From Fomitopsis serialis (lineage: Eukaryota > Basidiomycota > Agaricomycetes > Polyporales > Fomitopsidaceae), in NCBI RefSeq assembly GCF_022376445.1, contig NW_025955009.1:124001-188000 (forward strand): 64,000 nt of DNA, given 5' to 3'. Each line of letters begins with the position of its first letter. Positions within the stretch are counted from its first letter, which is position 1. The notes beneath the pieces are model-generated. The model saw only the letters and a list, made by a program, of their open reading frames with translations. It did no database searches and was not told the DNA's origin. The translations under genes and the position numbers were made by a program. Positions 34,770 through 45,850 of the stretch are shown here, in pieces.

Positions 34770-35371
34770 AAGTACGTAGGCCGGGCGTAAACTCCAGTGA
34801 ACCCGATGCATGCAGAGTCGTTTGAGGGCGCGCGTGTTCCAGGGTTATGTCTTCGCCACGCGCGCAGCCCGAAGAGAAGCTGAGTATCCCCGAGGTCAGT
34901 GAGCTTAAGGTGACCGCACTCGTCGATGGACCAATATAAACAGATTTGACGTCACTGTGGCAGCAAGAAGAGTTAGTCAATTGAACAATGGCAGACACAG
35001 ACGCTACGTACCGATGTACAGTACCAAGCCGGTATAAACGTTCCACGTCAAGAACTGCCTCGGCGACGTAGTTGCATGCCCGTTCTTGAGTAGAAATCCG
35101 AGCGACCGGGTAGCGCGGCGCCGTTGCCGCTGTTGACTGCACCATAACGAGACAGAGGTTCTCCTTGCCCTGAAAGGCCAAGCAGCGCTTGACGACAAAC
35201 GACGACTGGTCCTGCTCCATGAGGTCATACGCCCCGCCTTGACGTTCACGACCTGGTCCTTCACAATCGTCCGTCTTGGTCGCGAAGTAGCCGCTAGCAG
35301 GGTTATGTGCCACGAGGAAGACAAAAGTCGAAAGCGCCTTCGCTGATGGGCTTCATGATCTCGAAGTCCAT
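34770..35371 (-). pseudogene. Rim15/Cek1-like AGC-group protein kinase, dead fragment
   Basis: ATG 35371 opens with MDFEIMKPISEGAF, close to the 'DFEIIKPISRGAFG' start of the Rim15/Cek1/Ppk18 kinase domain, and stops after about 20 codons. Other frames continue the domain in order: ATK at the expected VAIK lysine region, DQVVNVKAGRM (family NQVVNVKAERM), FVVKRCLAFQGKENLCLVM (family FVVKLYWSFQSKENLYLVME), ACNYVAEAVLDVERLYRLGTVHR (catalytic loop HRD reduced to HR), and GHLKLTDLGDTQLL where the DFG motif is DLG. Loss of frame, of the HRD Asp and of DFG shows a dead copy. Rim15 kinases control quiescence and nutrient response. This fragment covers only the catalytic domain up to the activation loop. 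Confidence 0.75.
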
Positions 35372-37360
35372 GACTGACGCGGGCGTCACCTGGAATATGA
35401 CGCGGCGGAAGGAAAGCCGGGCGATCATGTATCACGGGGTGTCTGACACCGAATTTGTCGGGGTGAGACTGGGTCGCGCTGCAGCTGAAATGTCGGCGTT
35501 CGTCGCGTCCGCAACCGCCAGAGGTGATGAACAAGCGGGACTCACGATCGCTAGAGAGGACCGTAGCCAAACCACGCTTTGATGGACGTCGCTGAGATCC
35601 ATGTGGCGGCGTCAACTAGTGAGCAGCACTTCGTTGCAGATAGCGCTATACGGGTTGCTAATGCTGGAGGAGATCAAGCACAACACATTGCTTGGAGGTC
35701 ACGCAGGAATAGGCGCGACAGGAGAGCAAGACGAGTAGAAGCCTGAGTAGGATTGACACCTCGACCCGCATGATCGCCAGCGAACGGGGTCCGCGATATA
35801 GGCGTGATACGAGTGGGCTCCGTCCGAAGGCGTACCCGGAGTATTGCCAATGTGGTTCGCGCGTGTCCGCCCTGCTGCTCGTACACGCTATCCTCGCGGG
35901 TTGCGCGCCGTCCTCGTTCACGTCCTCCTCCGCAGCGTCCTCCATCTGCAGCTCGCGAAAGGATCCGGCGAGGTTCTCCTCCCACTCGTGGCGGATATTC
36001 ACCGAGTACTTCACCGTGTTCTGCGTACGCCCCACGATGTCAGCCCCCTGTCCTCGATCAGCCGCATGACTGCTGCCGTAGAGGGCGAGGACAGCAGGCG
36101 GCAGACGTGGTGCCTTCCGCCGGGCTCTGCCGATTCCCCGTCTTTCAATGCGGGGATAAGAGCCGGACTTGCCTGGGTACACGGCACTGTGGTTTCTTCA
36201 TCTTCACCGGTGCGCGGAGGAACTGCAGGGAGCGAAGACAATCCTGGTGAGGTAGCCGGAGGGAAGCACTTCGCATTGAACAGCCTGCCGAAGCCGCTAG
36301 ACGGACGCGGGGTCACGTTGAAGGCGCCCGAGTCGGCGCAACAGATGATGGGAGAGTGATGAGAACGGGGTAGAGGTATAGAGGTTGAGGTATGCTCTTG
36401 CAAGTTGACGGGTAAGTTGCAGGTGACTGCCATACGCGAGAATGATACGCAGACTCAAACGTACAGCCTACGTGCAGCGTTTCCGATGAGGATGAGGATC
36501 GCGATAGCTTCTTGCCGGGTGGTCATGGACGGAAACGCTGCGGGTCGAGCTCACGCAGCGCGAGAGTCTGTTCTGCGTGTTCATCGGCGACCCGAGGAGC
36601 GTATCCGACGACTCAGTAGCTGCGCGGGCGTGAGTCTAGACAAGGATCACTGCTACTGGCCGCGCTCTGCTGACGCCGGCGGATCCGTAAGGAGCTCGGG
36701 TGCGAGAGTGGGTGCGGGGATTACAGTCGCAAGTGCGAGAGACGTATGCGGCCATTTCCGTCGTTGATCAGGGATGGCCGTACAGAGGCAACTTTGTCCT
36801 CGTTGGTATCAGCATCTACATCGCCCCCCCGACACTTCGTGGGTGATCGGGGCTTTGTCCACGACCGATAGATCCGGGCTGGCTGCCGACGTCGCCACCG
36901 GCACATGCACGAGCGACAGCTGCCTCCGCACGATGCTCCCCTGTGTACACGGAGGAAGAACAGACGCGCGCTCAGACACGTCGCAACGCGCTCACTAGTG
37001 GGTATAACTCACCTGAAATCCTGCACTCCAACGTTTTCGAGATTCTCCGGCTGTTGGATGCAGCGGAGCCCTTCTGAATAGCATGTCAGGATCCAAGGAT
37101 CGTAGCCAATGAAGGAGTGCGTACGGGTCGATGCAGAGTCAACGTCGCTGGTTGAGCGTTGGAACGTTGAACGCACAACGGTCCGGCCAACCGTCGCCTT
37201 CCGTCCGCTAGCGCCCATCTATACACCGCCAAACAGCACGTTCATCGTGAGCACAGATGAACATCCGTCTGGGCGACTTGGACGGTACCGGTCGTTCGTT
37301 GGATCTCCCTCCCGCTTTGTGAAACGGCCAACCCGCATGCCGAGTCGTCCGATGAAGGTA
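35372..37360. other. 2 kb with no supported gene
   Basis: Open frames on both strands up to 174 codons exist (for example 35658-36182 minus, with NIRHEWEENLAGSFRELQMEDAAEEDVNEDGA and a C-terminal hydrophobic run). They show no family resemblance or splice support, and plus-strand frames of similar length overlap them. Whatever lay here is not identifiable. Confidence 0.35.
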
Positions 37361-37365
37361 CTTAG

Positions 37366-37395
37366 TACTCGGTGCTCAGCTCAGTACTCAGTTGC
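37366..37395 (+). repeat. candidate left terminal inverted repeat (AGTACTC-rich)
   Basis: The sequence starts CTTAGTACTCGGTGCTCAG and continues with CTCAGTACTCAGTTG. The reverse complement of 51398-51428 starts with the same CTTAGTACTC and continues with AGTACTC heptamers. The two face inward about 14 kb apart. No target-site duplication was seen. Confidence 0.45.
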
Positions 37396-37918
37396 AGTAT
37401 GTATATCCAGTCCCGTGCGAGTCGCACGCATCCATTTCTCCTCTTCCCCCTCGTCCTCAAGCCTCAGTACTTCCGTGTTCTGGCTAGCTCATCCTGTATA
37501 GGTCCTATACGCATTCTTGGGCTCTACTATCATAAATACTGCTAGGTGATTCATACTGAATCGATACCTTCAGCTATGAGAACGCTCGCCAGCACCGCAA
37601 AGCCTGAGGCCTGAGCGGGCTTGCCCGACGCAGTCTTCAGTTCGCGTTCAAGTACGCCAGCTGCAGTGCTGGCAGAGCCATCACGCTACATCCGAAGCTC
37701 TGAGTGCTCGACCTGAACGAAATCCGGTGCTGCCCTTTGCAAGCGCTAGCGCTGCCTCGCTTCGACGTTCAACGTTCAACGTTCAGACCCAGAGACGTAC
37801 GGCCAAGACGTACTTACGGCGAAAACGACAGGGCGTCGTTGCAGATGTCAGACGGCCGAGAAATCACATGGGTAGCAAAGAGGAACATGCTTTGCAAGAA
37901 ACTAAACATACATAAGAG
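37396..37918. other. non-coding stretch
   Basis: No supported gene. A short tandem CGTTCAA (three units) lies at about 37763-37783. Confidence 0.4.
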
Positions 37919-38592
37919 TTACTGACTAGTGGCATAGTAGAAGAGGCCTGCCGCAGCGCTCGCGAAGACGAGGTTGAACAAAAGGGAAGCAAGATGACGA
38001 GACAACCATGAGTAACCGCCACCGAAATGGCCATATTCTATGCACTCCTGTAGCTTGCAATGTAAGGCGGCCAGCTCTTCGTCGGCGACTGCGGCTTGCT
38101 GGCTGATCATGATATTGTTCCGTTCGAAGCATCGGTTGATCTTCCAGAAGTCTTCAACAGTGTTGACCTTCACTTCCAACCACGTATCCTGCCTGGTGAA
38201 CCATTTGATGCCCAAATACGGCTACCAGAACACATTACTGTATACCTGGCGAAGTGAAGCGATTGATCGTACCTCGCAAAAATGACCTTCGACTTCTCAG
38301 AGAGAAGCATGGGATACGTGTCCTGAAATCGCTCGTGGCGAGTACGACGGCATCTGCGACGCGACTGACATCAGTGATACAAATACAGGTAAGTAAGAGG
38401 AAACTCACAACGCCCACAGGCTAACTGTGCGAACACCATCTTCCCAGGATAATCCGCATCGATTGCCATGCCGTCGACAAGAGGCTCCCCATCCTCATTG
38501 TAAACATTAAATTCGTTGATGGCTCCGGAATAAATCACAGTAGTTCCCTGAGAAAGGGACCAGTCAGTTGGCATGTAGTCCGTAATAACCAC
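37919..38592 (-). CDS. hypothetical protein with C-terminal membrane anchor, copy 2 (possibly frameshifted)
   Basis: A diverged paralogue of the plus-strand gene at 16787-17658. From ATG 38592: DWSLSQGTTVIYSGAINEF, EDGEPLVDGMAIDADYPG and MVFAQLACGR, with a GTGAGT intron directly after that block as in copy 1. Then YAVVLATSDF, a stretch reading YPMLLSEKSKVIFAR in another frame, and finally GIKWFTRQDTWLEVKVNTVEDFWKINRCFERNN. A helix with a Cys/Glu pattern (AALHCKLQECIEYGHFGGG) follows, then the hydrophobic tail LLFNLVFASAAAGLFYYATSQ. The phases of the middle exons do not join cleanly, so there is either a one-base shift near 38320 or an unrecognised splice. Function is unknown. The shared tail anchor suggests a membrane-tethered protein. 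Confidence 0.55.
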
Positions 38593-39879
38593 GACATCAC
38601 CTTGGTAGCGATGGCAGTGGCTTCAAGATATCATGTAAATATACGGACACAGGAGTCCAGACGGCGGAAATGAGCGTCATGATGCACCACCAAGAGATAT
38701 GGGAGTTCGTCTAGCGTCCGGCGACCGTCTCACGCTGCTTATATGTGGACCTGAAACAGCCATACCTGGTTTGCATTGTCAGTCAGACAGACGCTTCCCG
38801 ACACCACCGCCGAACAATGACTTGAGACGGGGAAAGCCGCGTTGACTCGTGTAATATCGCCCGCCCGCATCGAGGACTAGGGAGAGAGATTCAACAAGTC
38901 ATCTGGTAATGCTGCCGTAGTGAAAGAGAGCCATGCAATAGAGTACCCAACCATTGATGATAGAGACAGTCCCCATGCTCGGCGAGTTATATCTATAGTA
39001 TGAATGCAAGCGACTCGCCGTAATACACGTGACACCGCTATAAGTTAGTATATAATACAGTATAATGACGGATGGAGCTAAGACCACCGCGGTCACATCC
39101 GTATTGTGACCGTGACGCTGTCCACGAAGCGCCCAGAGGGTGGCCCGGAGGTCCCGGCGGGACTCCGAGGTTCGACCGCGCGCCGCCTGTCTCCGAGTCC
39201 TTGCCCGCTCGTTGCGTTACCCACCAGACTAGACTATCTGCGCCCTCACTCAATCGACGACTATGACAGTCCGCCTCTTGCACTTTCGCCCCACCGCTCT
39301 GACCCGGGTCTGACTCAATACTGTTCCGCGACAATGATACAGGCCCACCCACACGGCGCAATGAATCCCACCTCCGACACGACGCCGCTACTCATACGTG
39401 CTCCAACACACCTGGACGTCGTCCTACGTACGTGCTACAATCATACCTGATCACCCGTCGTACTCACTGCTTACTCTGCTGTGTACATTGCTCTAGCTGT
39501 AGCATCGTCACACAACACGTTCGTACTAAGCCCACCCGCCGTCAATGATGTCTCCGACTAGCCTAGGCAGACCAACGTCGCCTGCTACGCTTCATAGCGC
39601 AAGTATGCAACACCACGCAAGGCATACGGGGTCCTGTTGCACACGCAAGACGTCAGTGAGGGATGCTTGGAGCGAGGATGCTGCCCTCGCGTGTCCAGCA
39701 GACCTCCGAGTCGCTTGTTCTCAGTTGTACAGCGCAGCCACAAGCCGCCTCACTGGCTCGCGCTTAACGTGTGTGTCGACTTCGTTGCGCAGGACATATT
39801 GGGTGTCTGAGTAGGTAGATGTGCGATGCTGCCGCGCGCCCGGTAGTCGTTCCGCTGTCGCCAGATCAACAACGCCTGA
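38593..39879. other. 1.3 kb with no supported gene
   Basis: Short frames only. Proximal DNA should hold the promoter of the minus-strand gene. The plus frame at 39106-39450 is Pro/Ser/Thr-rich with no motif. Confidence 0.35.
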
Positions 39880-40645
39880 GGTCGGGCAACCACGCGCTCG
39901 CCCTTTGCGCAACGGCGAGTCCGACGCGCCAAGGTTCCGACGGAAGGTCCGACCCACGGCGGAGGCGACCCACGCGCTATGCGTTCGCAAACCCGACGAG
40001 CAGGTCGCCCCGACGCGTGTAAACGCAAGCGGAGATGATGTAACCCTTTAGCACGAACACCCAGCCACCGCGAGGGCGAGCACAGGGAGTTCGACAGAGA
40101 GGAGAGGAGAATCAGGACGAGGACGACTCTGGTGAATACTGTCTCCTTCTTCCTCCACTACCCTCTGCTCCTCCACACGTGCATTACGCGCACCCGTCCT
40201 CATCCAACATGCACCCGTCCTCATCCATGCACCCGTCCTCGCCCAACGCGCCCATGGCCCCACCGCGCGCTCTTGAGCCCGCGCTGCCGCCTGTTTACAC
40301 GCCCGCGGATCTCCCGCGTCATCCGCCAGCGTCCGCTCACGAGAGCCGCGCTGTGCAAGCCCCCTGCGTGCCTGGCATCCGCCCCGCTCGTTCACCCACC
40401 TCCGTCCGCTCACCGCTCCCCATCTCGCACCCTAGGCAGCGGAACAACACGCGCGGTTGGCCCCCATATATACCGGGCTGTGCGGAACCACTGCGCGCCC
40501 GGTAGCCACCCCGCAGCAGCAAACCTGGCAGCTAGCATGGCTACAAACACTCCAAGGCACCCAGGGGACACCCCTCTTCGCAGGAACGAGCCTTTGCAAG
40601 ATCGCGAGCGGGGGGCCACCAGGCACGAGCACGCCGGACTGGGAG
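39880..40645 (-). repeat. dispersed ~750-nt repeat, copy 2 (inverted)
   Basis: Reverse-complement match to 15870-16620 along its entire length (see that entry). It lacks the ~35-nt CCGTTAATAGAA insertion of copy 1. A shorter related block (GGTAGCCACCCCGC) recurs at about 41155-41170. Confidence 0.85.
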
Positions 40646-42298
40646 GGAAGTAGGGAAGGACCACGCGTGACTACGACCCCGGAAAGTATTTCCGTTTGCC
40701 CTCGCCGACTCATCTTCCGCATCCACCTACCTCTCCTCTGTCCTCGACGTACCTACGCCCCCGCCACGCATTATCCTGCCCATCCGAGTCGCGCTTGCGC
40801 CCCCGCGCAACGTTTACTCCCGCGCTTCACAAGAATCACAACCCACGACCTCCACGCCCTCTTCCAGTACTTCTCCCTTGCACTTTCATCGTCCGACGAC
40901 CCTCGAACTCCCTCGTGCGGGCGGCTTGTCAGTCGAGTACGCCTCATCGCCCGGTGCGAAGACCAAGGAGCCCGCGCACCGTCTGCTCGCAAGCTCGCCG
41001 AGAAAATAGTCCCAGTGCGCAATGATGCAGACACAGAGGTTCGTCCACATCTCCATTGTCACTCCCGCACCTTGGCCTTTCCGCGGCCCTCGGAACAACT
41101 CGCACGGACAGCCAGCAAGGAGGATACCGGGATGTACAGAACGATCGCGCATCCGGTAGCCACCCCGCCCTTGTCGTCTCAGCTCCAATGTGCGACTGGC
41201 CATGCATCTAGTCAACTGGCATGCCTCGACATCCATTGTGTCGACAGCAGCAACACGGCGCCGGGAGTCGGGCCAAAGAGATAGTGATAGATTTTACGTG
41301 AGAAGGACTTGGAGGTACATACATAGCTGGTGTTTTACGATGGAAATGTTTGCGCAATCACTTTACAATGTGCCGTGCATTGTCTCATTTACAATTATAA
41401 CTGTTACCTGCGAGGCGACGCGATTACATGCGAAGAGACGAAGGCTACAAATGAGTCGAGCGTGGCAGTCAGAACATAGCACTACTGTAGCAAATGAACA
41501 ATGGCGAAGGGCGAGGAGCGGCTGCTCCGGGAATGCCCGAGGGGCGGAAGGGCGGTGTAACCTAATACTTAGGCCGAGCGGAAGGTGGAAAGGGTTGTGA
41601 CCGCGCGCGGTGACCGGGGCCAAGCGCCCGCGGCGGTCACGACGAATCGGAATCCGCTTGAAGACAGCGATTTCGCTCAGAAAATCAATGAATTTCTCAG
41701 CAATCCGGGATTGAATGCCACTTACCGCACGCGGAGTCTCGGACGGTACACACACGTCGATGGTCAGTGACGGACAGTATACGACAGTCACGATAGGAGA
41801 GGTGTCATCAGTTTAGTACAGACACACGAACCCATGTGAGATAGACGTACGTGCGACAGTTTACAAAGCCACGTCACCACGCGGCGTGAGGCTCGGCGCA
41901 TCGCCAGTAGGGACAACGTCGAACACGGCGAGGATATTTTAGGGACGGTCCACGAGCGTAGGGCGGCTCCCGCCGACGACGCTGTCAAGCTCCGTCTGCG
42001 TGCATTTCTGGGCGGCGGGGAAGCGTGTCATCGCATGAGGAAGCCGAGGGAGGTGGTGGTGAGGGGAGCATACCGCCTGGCCACCGCCGCCGCGGGCTGC
42101 TTGATCGGCCGCAGGACGGTGTCCTCAGGCTCATCGCCTTTCACGACGCACCCTGACAACATCTCCGTGAAAGGCCTACATTGAATTGAGATCTGCATTA
42201 TCGGGGAAGACGAGGTAACGTACTAGTTGATGGTCTCCTCAAGGCTTAACATACGACTTAGCGGTGAACGAGGCAGGGTGTGCTGCGGCGTGCGCGTG
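40646..42298. other. 1.65 kb with no supported gene
   Basis: A 275-codon plus frame (40457-41284) runs through the dispersed repeat and has no motif. It is taken as fortuitous. No other structure was found. Confidence 0.4.
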
Positions 42299-42332
42299 GC
42301 CCATCTCCGGAACGTGCGTTCCGGAGATGGGC
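42299..42332. repeat. 34-nt perfect hairpin (16-nt arms, 2-nt loop)
   Basis: The left arm GCCCATCTCCGGAACG at 42299-42314 is the exact reverse complement of CGTTCCGGAGATGGGC at 42317-42332, separated by TG. The surrounding DNA is non-coding. It could extrude as a cruciform or fold as an RNA stem. Confidence 0.95.
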
Positions 42333-42846
42333 ATCGTGCAGGCGGCGGCTCACAGCGAGCTCATACACTGTACAGCAGGGGGATTGCTCAGTGAGGTCGT
42401 ACCGTGTCGACGAGTAGCAGCGGAACCTCGTCGGTGTCGGCATGCTTTACGAGCCCTTTTTTCGGATGCTGTGACATTGCCATCCTTGAAGGCTGCGCCG
42501 GGGATTCGCGCATACGACCACCATCGGCTCATGTATGCGAGTGTCGTCCTTTCGTGCTGGGGTCTTCGACAAGTCGTGCATGATCGGAGAAGCGCACGCA
42601 AGGATTCATGCGGCAGGCTGAGCGGAAAGAAAGCCGGATGCCAGTGAGTCGGCGACAGGTGTAGAGAAGTTGCAAAGTCCGCAACATTGATGATTGAACT
42701 TCAATCCGGCCCATCGCTCGCGCTCGGCGGTATCGCCAGCTTCGACTAGGGCTGTCTGGTGTGGCATTAATTGTCAGTTTACGTACCCACGGGCAACTCG
42801 CGATCAGACACACCGAGGGTACACAGCCGGGGCCAGGTAGTATGGC

Positions 42847-43080
42847 GGGTTCATCGGCCTGTGCATGCGGTGACACTGGTGCAGGATGAAAGCGAAGGAT
42901 AAATCGTCTATAAGACGAGGTTTCGGGCCTGTAGCGAAGGCGTGAGGAAGGTGTGTTCGTCGGGTTCGTCGGCCTGTGCATGCAGTGGCACCTGTGCAGG
43001 ATGAACACGAAGGATAAACCGCCTGTAAGACGAGGTTTCGGGCCTGTAGCGACGGCATGAGGTATGCGGGTTCGGTGGCG
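42847..43080. repeat. two ~115-nt tandem repeats plus a partial third
   Basis: GGGTTCRTCGGCCTGTGCATGC starts copies at 42847 and 42962; the third start GGGTTCGGTGGCG is at about 43068. Both copies share AAGACGAGGTTTCGGGCCTG. The minus-strand frames across it merely reflect the repeat. Confidence 0.85.
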
Positions 43081-45850
43081 AGAGCACATGGTGGCGGGTG
43101 GCGGTGCGCATGAGTCGTGTTAGGCGGAAACAGTGGGTGGGTGAGAGTTCTTTGGACGGGACTTGGGCTTACAGCTCTCGAAACGCACCGTCTTTATACA
43201 AATCTGGGACTTGAGCCACTCCGAGCCCGAACAGTACGATGTAAGCCCAGTCAGTAAGATTACAAAGTAAGGATACAAAGGAAGTACGTAGCTGTGGCAG
43301 TGGCAATGACACCCCGACGCCACTTCGAGTACAACAATGGATGCATGAGGAGCGAGTCGAGATGAACCGAATGACGAAATAATCGAGGAACAAACGAGAT
43401 GAAGGTGGAGAACTAAAGGGGTGGCCTTGTCTTCGGTGCCGGTAATGGCATAGGCTGTAGAACGCTCGAACTACCATCAGCCTGCGTGTCTCCCGGAGCG
43501 CCATCCGCTCACTTCATTCATCCGCTCCGCTCGTTCGCTTCCTCCTGGCTCCGCTGGACCCCACTGGGCCGTGTACAGACTTGAATATTTCCGTGACACC
43601 CACGCGCCTGCCCCTCGGGGACATGCACTTCTGCTCGCGCTCAGGCGTCACCGCGGGAGCGTGGCGAGCTTATGGCGAGCGGAAAGGCTGATATCGTATT
43701 GCGCGGCTCGAGCGCGAGCGGCAGATGCCACGGATTATCGCCTTCGCAGGAGACCTGCCGCACATACGTAGGGTGGAGCTCGGTGTACCTGAGGTTAAGG
43801 TTGGTGGCGCATACGCTCCAATATTCGGTGTTACGGGTGGGGATGGCAACGAGGGGCACTGCAGCGGTGACAGTAGACCGAGCAGGAGTCCCTGCATAAC
43901 TGCCGACGCCACATAGACAAACGGGTTACGATCGTGCTATGTGGTTCTAGGCAGTCAGCAAGGTCAGTCTTACCAGCCGCAGGAGGCTGCAGGAGGCCGC
44001 CATGAGTATACTGAGGAAGCGGAAGGATACGCAGCGTAGGTCGAGGGTGTTAAGCATCCGTATGGGTACGGACTGGAGTTTTAGTCAGACGAAAGCGGCA
44101 GGGTGCCCGAGGCGCGGGGTGTTAGGGGGTATGCAGACGTCGGACGCGCCGGCGGCGAACTGAGTATGTATGACCACAGGTGGGATCGGCGCTGGCGGGA
44201 GCGTAGGCGACTGCAGTCGCTTCCAGGTCGAGCGCCCGAACGTACCAGGGGCACTTGCCACGCCGCCCATAGCAGACAGCCGTCGCGCTTCGGGTTCATA
44301 CCGCGCCGGCGCTGGACTCAGCAAAGAGCGAACTGCGCGGATCCGACTCCGAGAACGAGCTCCGTGCATTGACGTACGACGCCCTCGTCTCGTTCGAGTT
44401 GACGAGTCGCTCACACTCGCTCGCCTGCACTGCCTGCTCACGCCCAAGAAGCTCCGTCTCCTTGTCTTGCAGGCACTGCCATCGCTGTCCTCGCTCCTAG
44501 TAGGCGATACGGGGTGGGGTGGAGGGGGGGGGTGGCGCCTGGGACAGTAGGCAGCTAACTCGAGCACTTGAGGAGGAGGGTCCTCTCCGCTTTTCGCGCG
44601 CGACATCGGCGGACCGGAGCCTCCAGCAGGGTCATGCTCACGCCTGCGTTCGTGCTCGCCCGCAGAGGCGACGATGGCGAACGCGTCAGCGTAGTAGTTC
44701 GATGAACCCAATGTGAGGTCCGCCAGCGCGCTCAGCCGCGCAGCCGCCTGCTCGTTGGACCTTGAGAACTACCCGGAGCTATGCATCCTACCAAAGCCTG
44801 ACGGGCTCGCGTCCGAGTCGCCACCCCTAAGATGGATATACCACCACCACCAGCCCGTAGGCTAGTGGGACCTCCAACCTGCGTCATGCTCCCGTGCGGA
44901 CTGGTCACCCTCGTCCTCGTCCGCGGGGCGGCGCCCAGCAGTTAAAGCAAGTGCTTTAGCGACAGCGTCCTTGGCGGACTTGTGGGCGCGATGATCAACA
45001 AGACGACGAGGGAGAGGTAGGTTAGCGAGCCGATGATCACGTTGGCCAGGGCGCCATGCTGGCGCGCAAAACTACGCGCAGGAGTACGTGTAGACCACAA
45101 GAGCGAATGGACAAGATGACGGGCATGCGGGCGCGAGAGGGCAAGCAGGTGGGCGCGAGGGCGGGCAAGCCGAATGCACGGACGGACGCGCGGGCATACG
45201 AGGGGGATGTGACATGTGAAGACTGGTAAAGGCATCAAAACCTGATTGCTCGTCGAGGCACCTACTCGGCCGTGGTAACCTTAAGTAGCATCAACTGAGC
45301 AAGAATCGTCGGTAGTAGGTACACAAAAGAATGCTCCCCTGTACCTTCCGTCCTTTTGTTTACTACTCGTCCTGCTGTTTACCTCCCTTTGTTGGTGCTC
45401 GTTGCGCTCGGGCTTGTCGTGCTCGGGCGCGTCGTTTTTGCGCGTCGTTCTTGGGTACTAGTAGTGGGACACGGCACGAGCTCGAGAGGAGGAGTTGTTG
45501 GTGGTTGTCTGAATCACCGTCCTGGGGGCGCATCACACGTCACACGCGTCCCCGCCGCTGCGCCGGATCCTGTCAGATTATCACGCGTCACACCCCCATC
45601 TGGAATGCGGGGTTCGCTACAGCATACGGAACAAGAAAAGTCTTGGACTATTTGTAGTCGAGCTCGAATGGACCGACTGAGAATGAATTAATGACCAATG
45701 GTTCGTTGCGAGACCAACCCCCAACAAGTCTGTCCTACGATCGCTGCCTGCCTCCTCGCAGGGCTATAGTCGGTCGTACATTGAAGGGAAGGACAGTCAT
45801 ATAGTACATAAGAGAAACAGTAAACGAGACGCAAAGCAAGACGCGTACAC
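43081..45850. other. 2.8 kb with no supported gene
   Basis: GC-rich stretch with several antiparallel open frames (for example 44085-44711 minus, Arg/Pro/Ser-rich), none with known motifs. A minus-strand tail LANVIIGSLTYLSLVVLLIIAP at about 44970-45045 is hydrophobic and may be a fragment of a membrane protein. Low-complexity GCGCGAGGGCGGGCAAG DNA lies at about 45130-45190. Confidence 0.35.

Noticed and set aside
35658..36182. 174-codon minus-strand frame with a C-terminal hydrophobic run
   Set aside because: No family, no splice signals, and two plus-strand frames of equal length cover it; left as intergenic.
40457..41284. 275-codon plus-strand open frame
   Set aside because: It starts inside the dispersed 750-nt repeat, is Pro/Arg/Thr-rich without motifs, and is overlapped by antisense frames of similar length.
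42847..43080. Direct repeats as a CRISPR-like array
   Set aside because: Only two full copies at 115 nt, with no short repeats or spacers, in a eukaryotic context.
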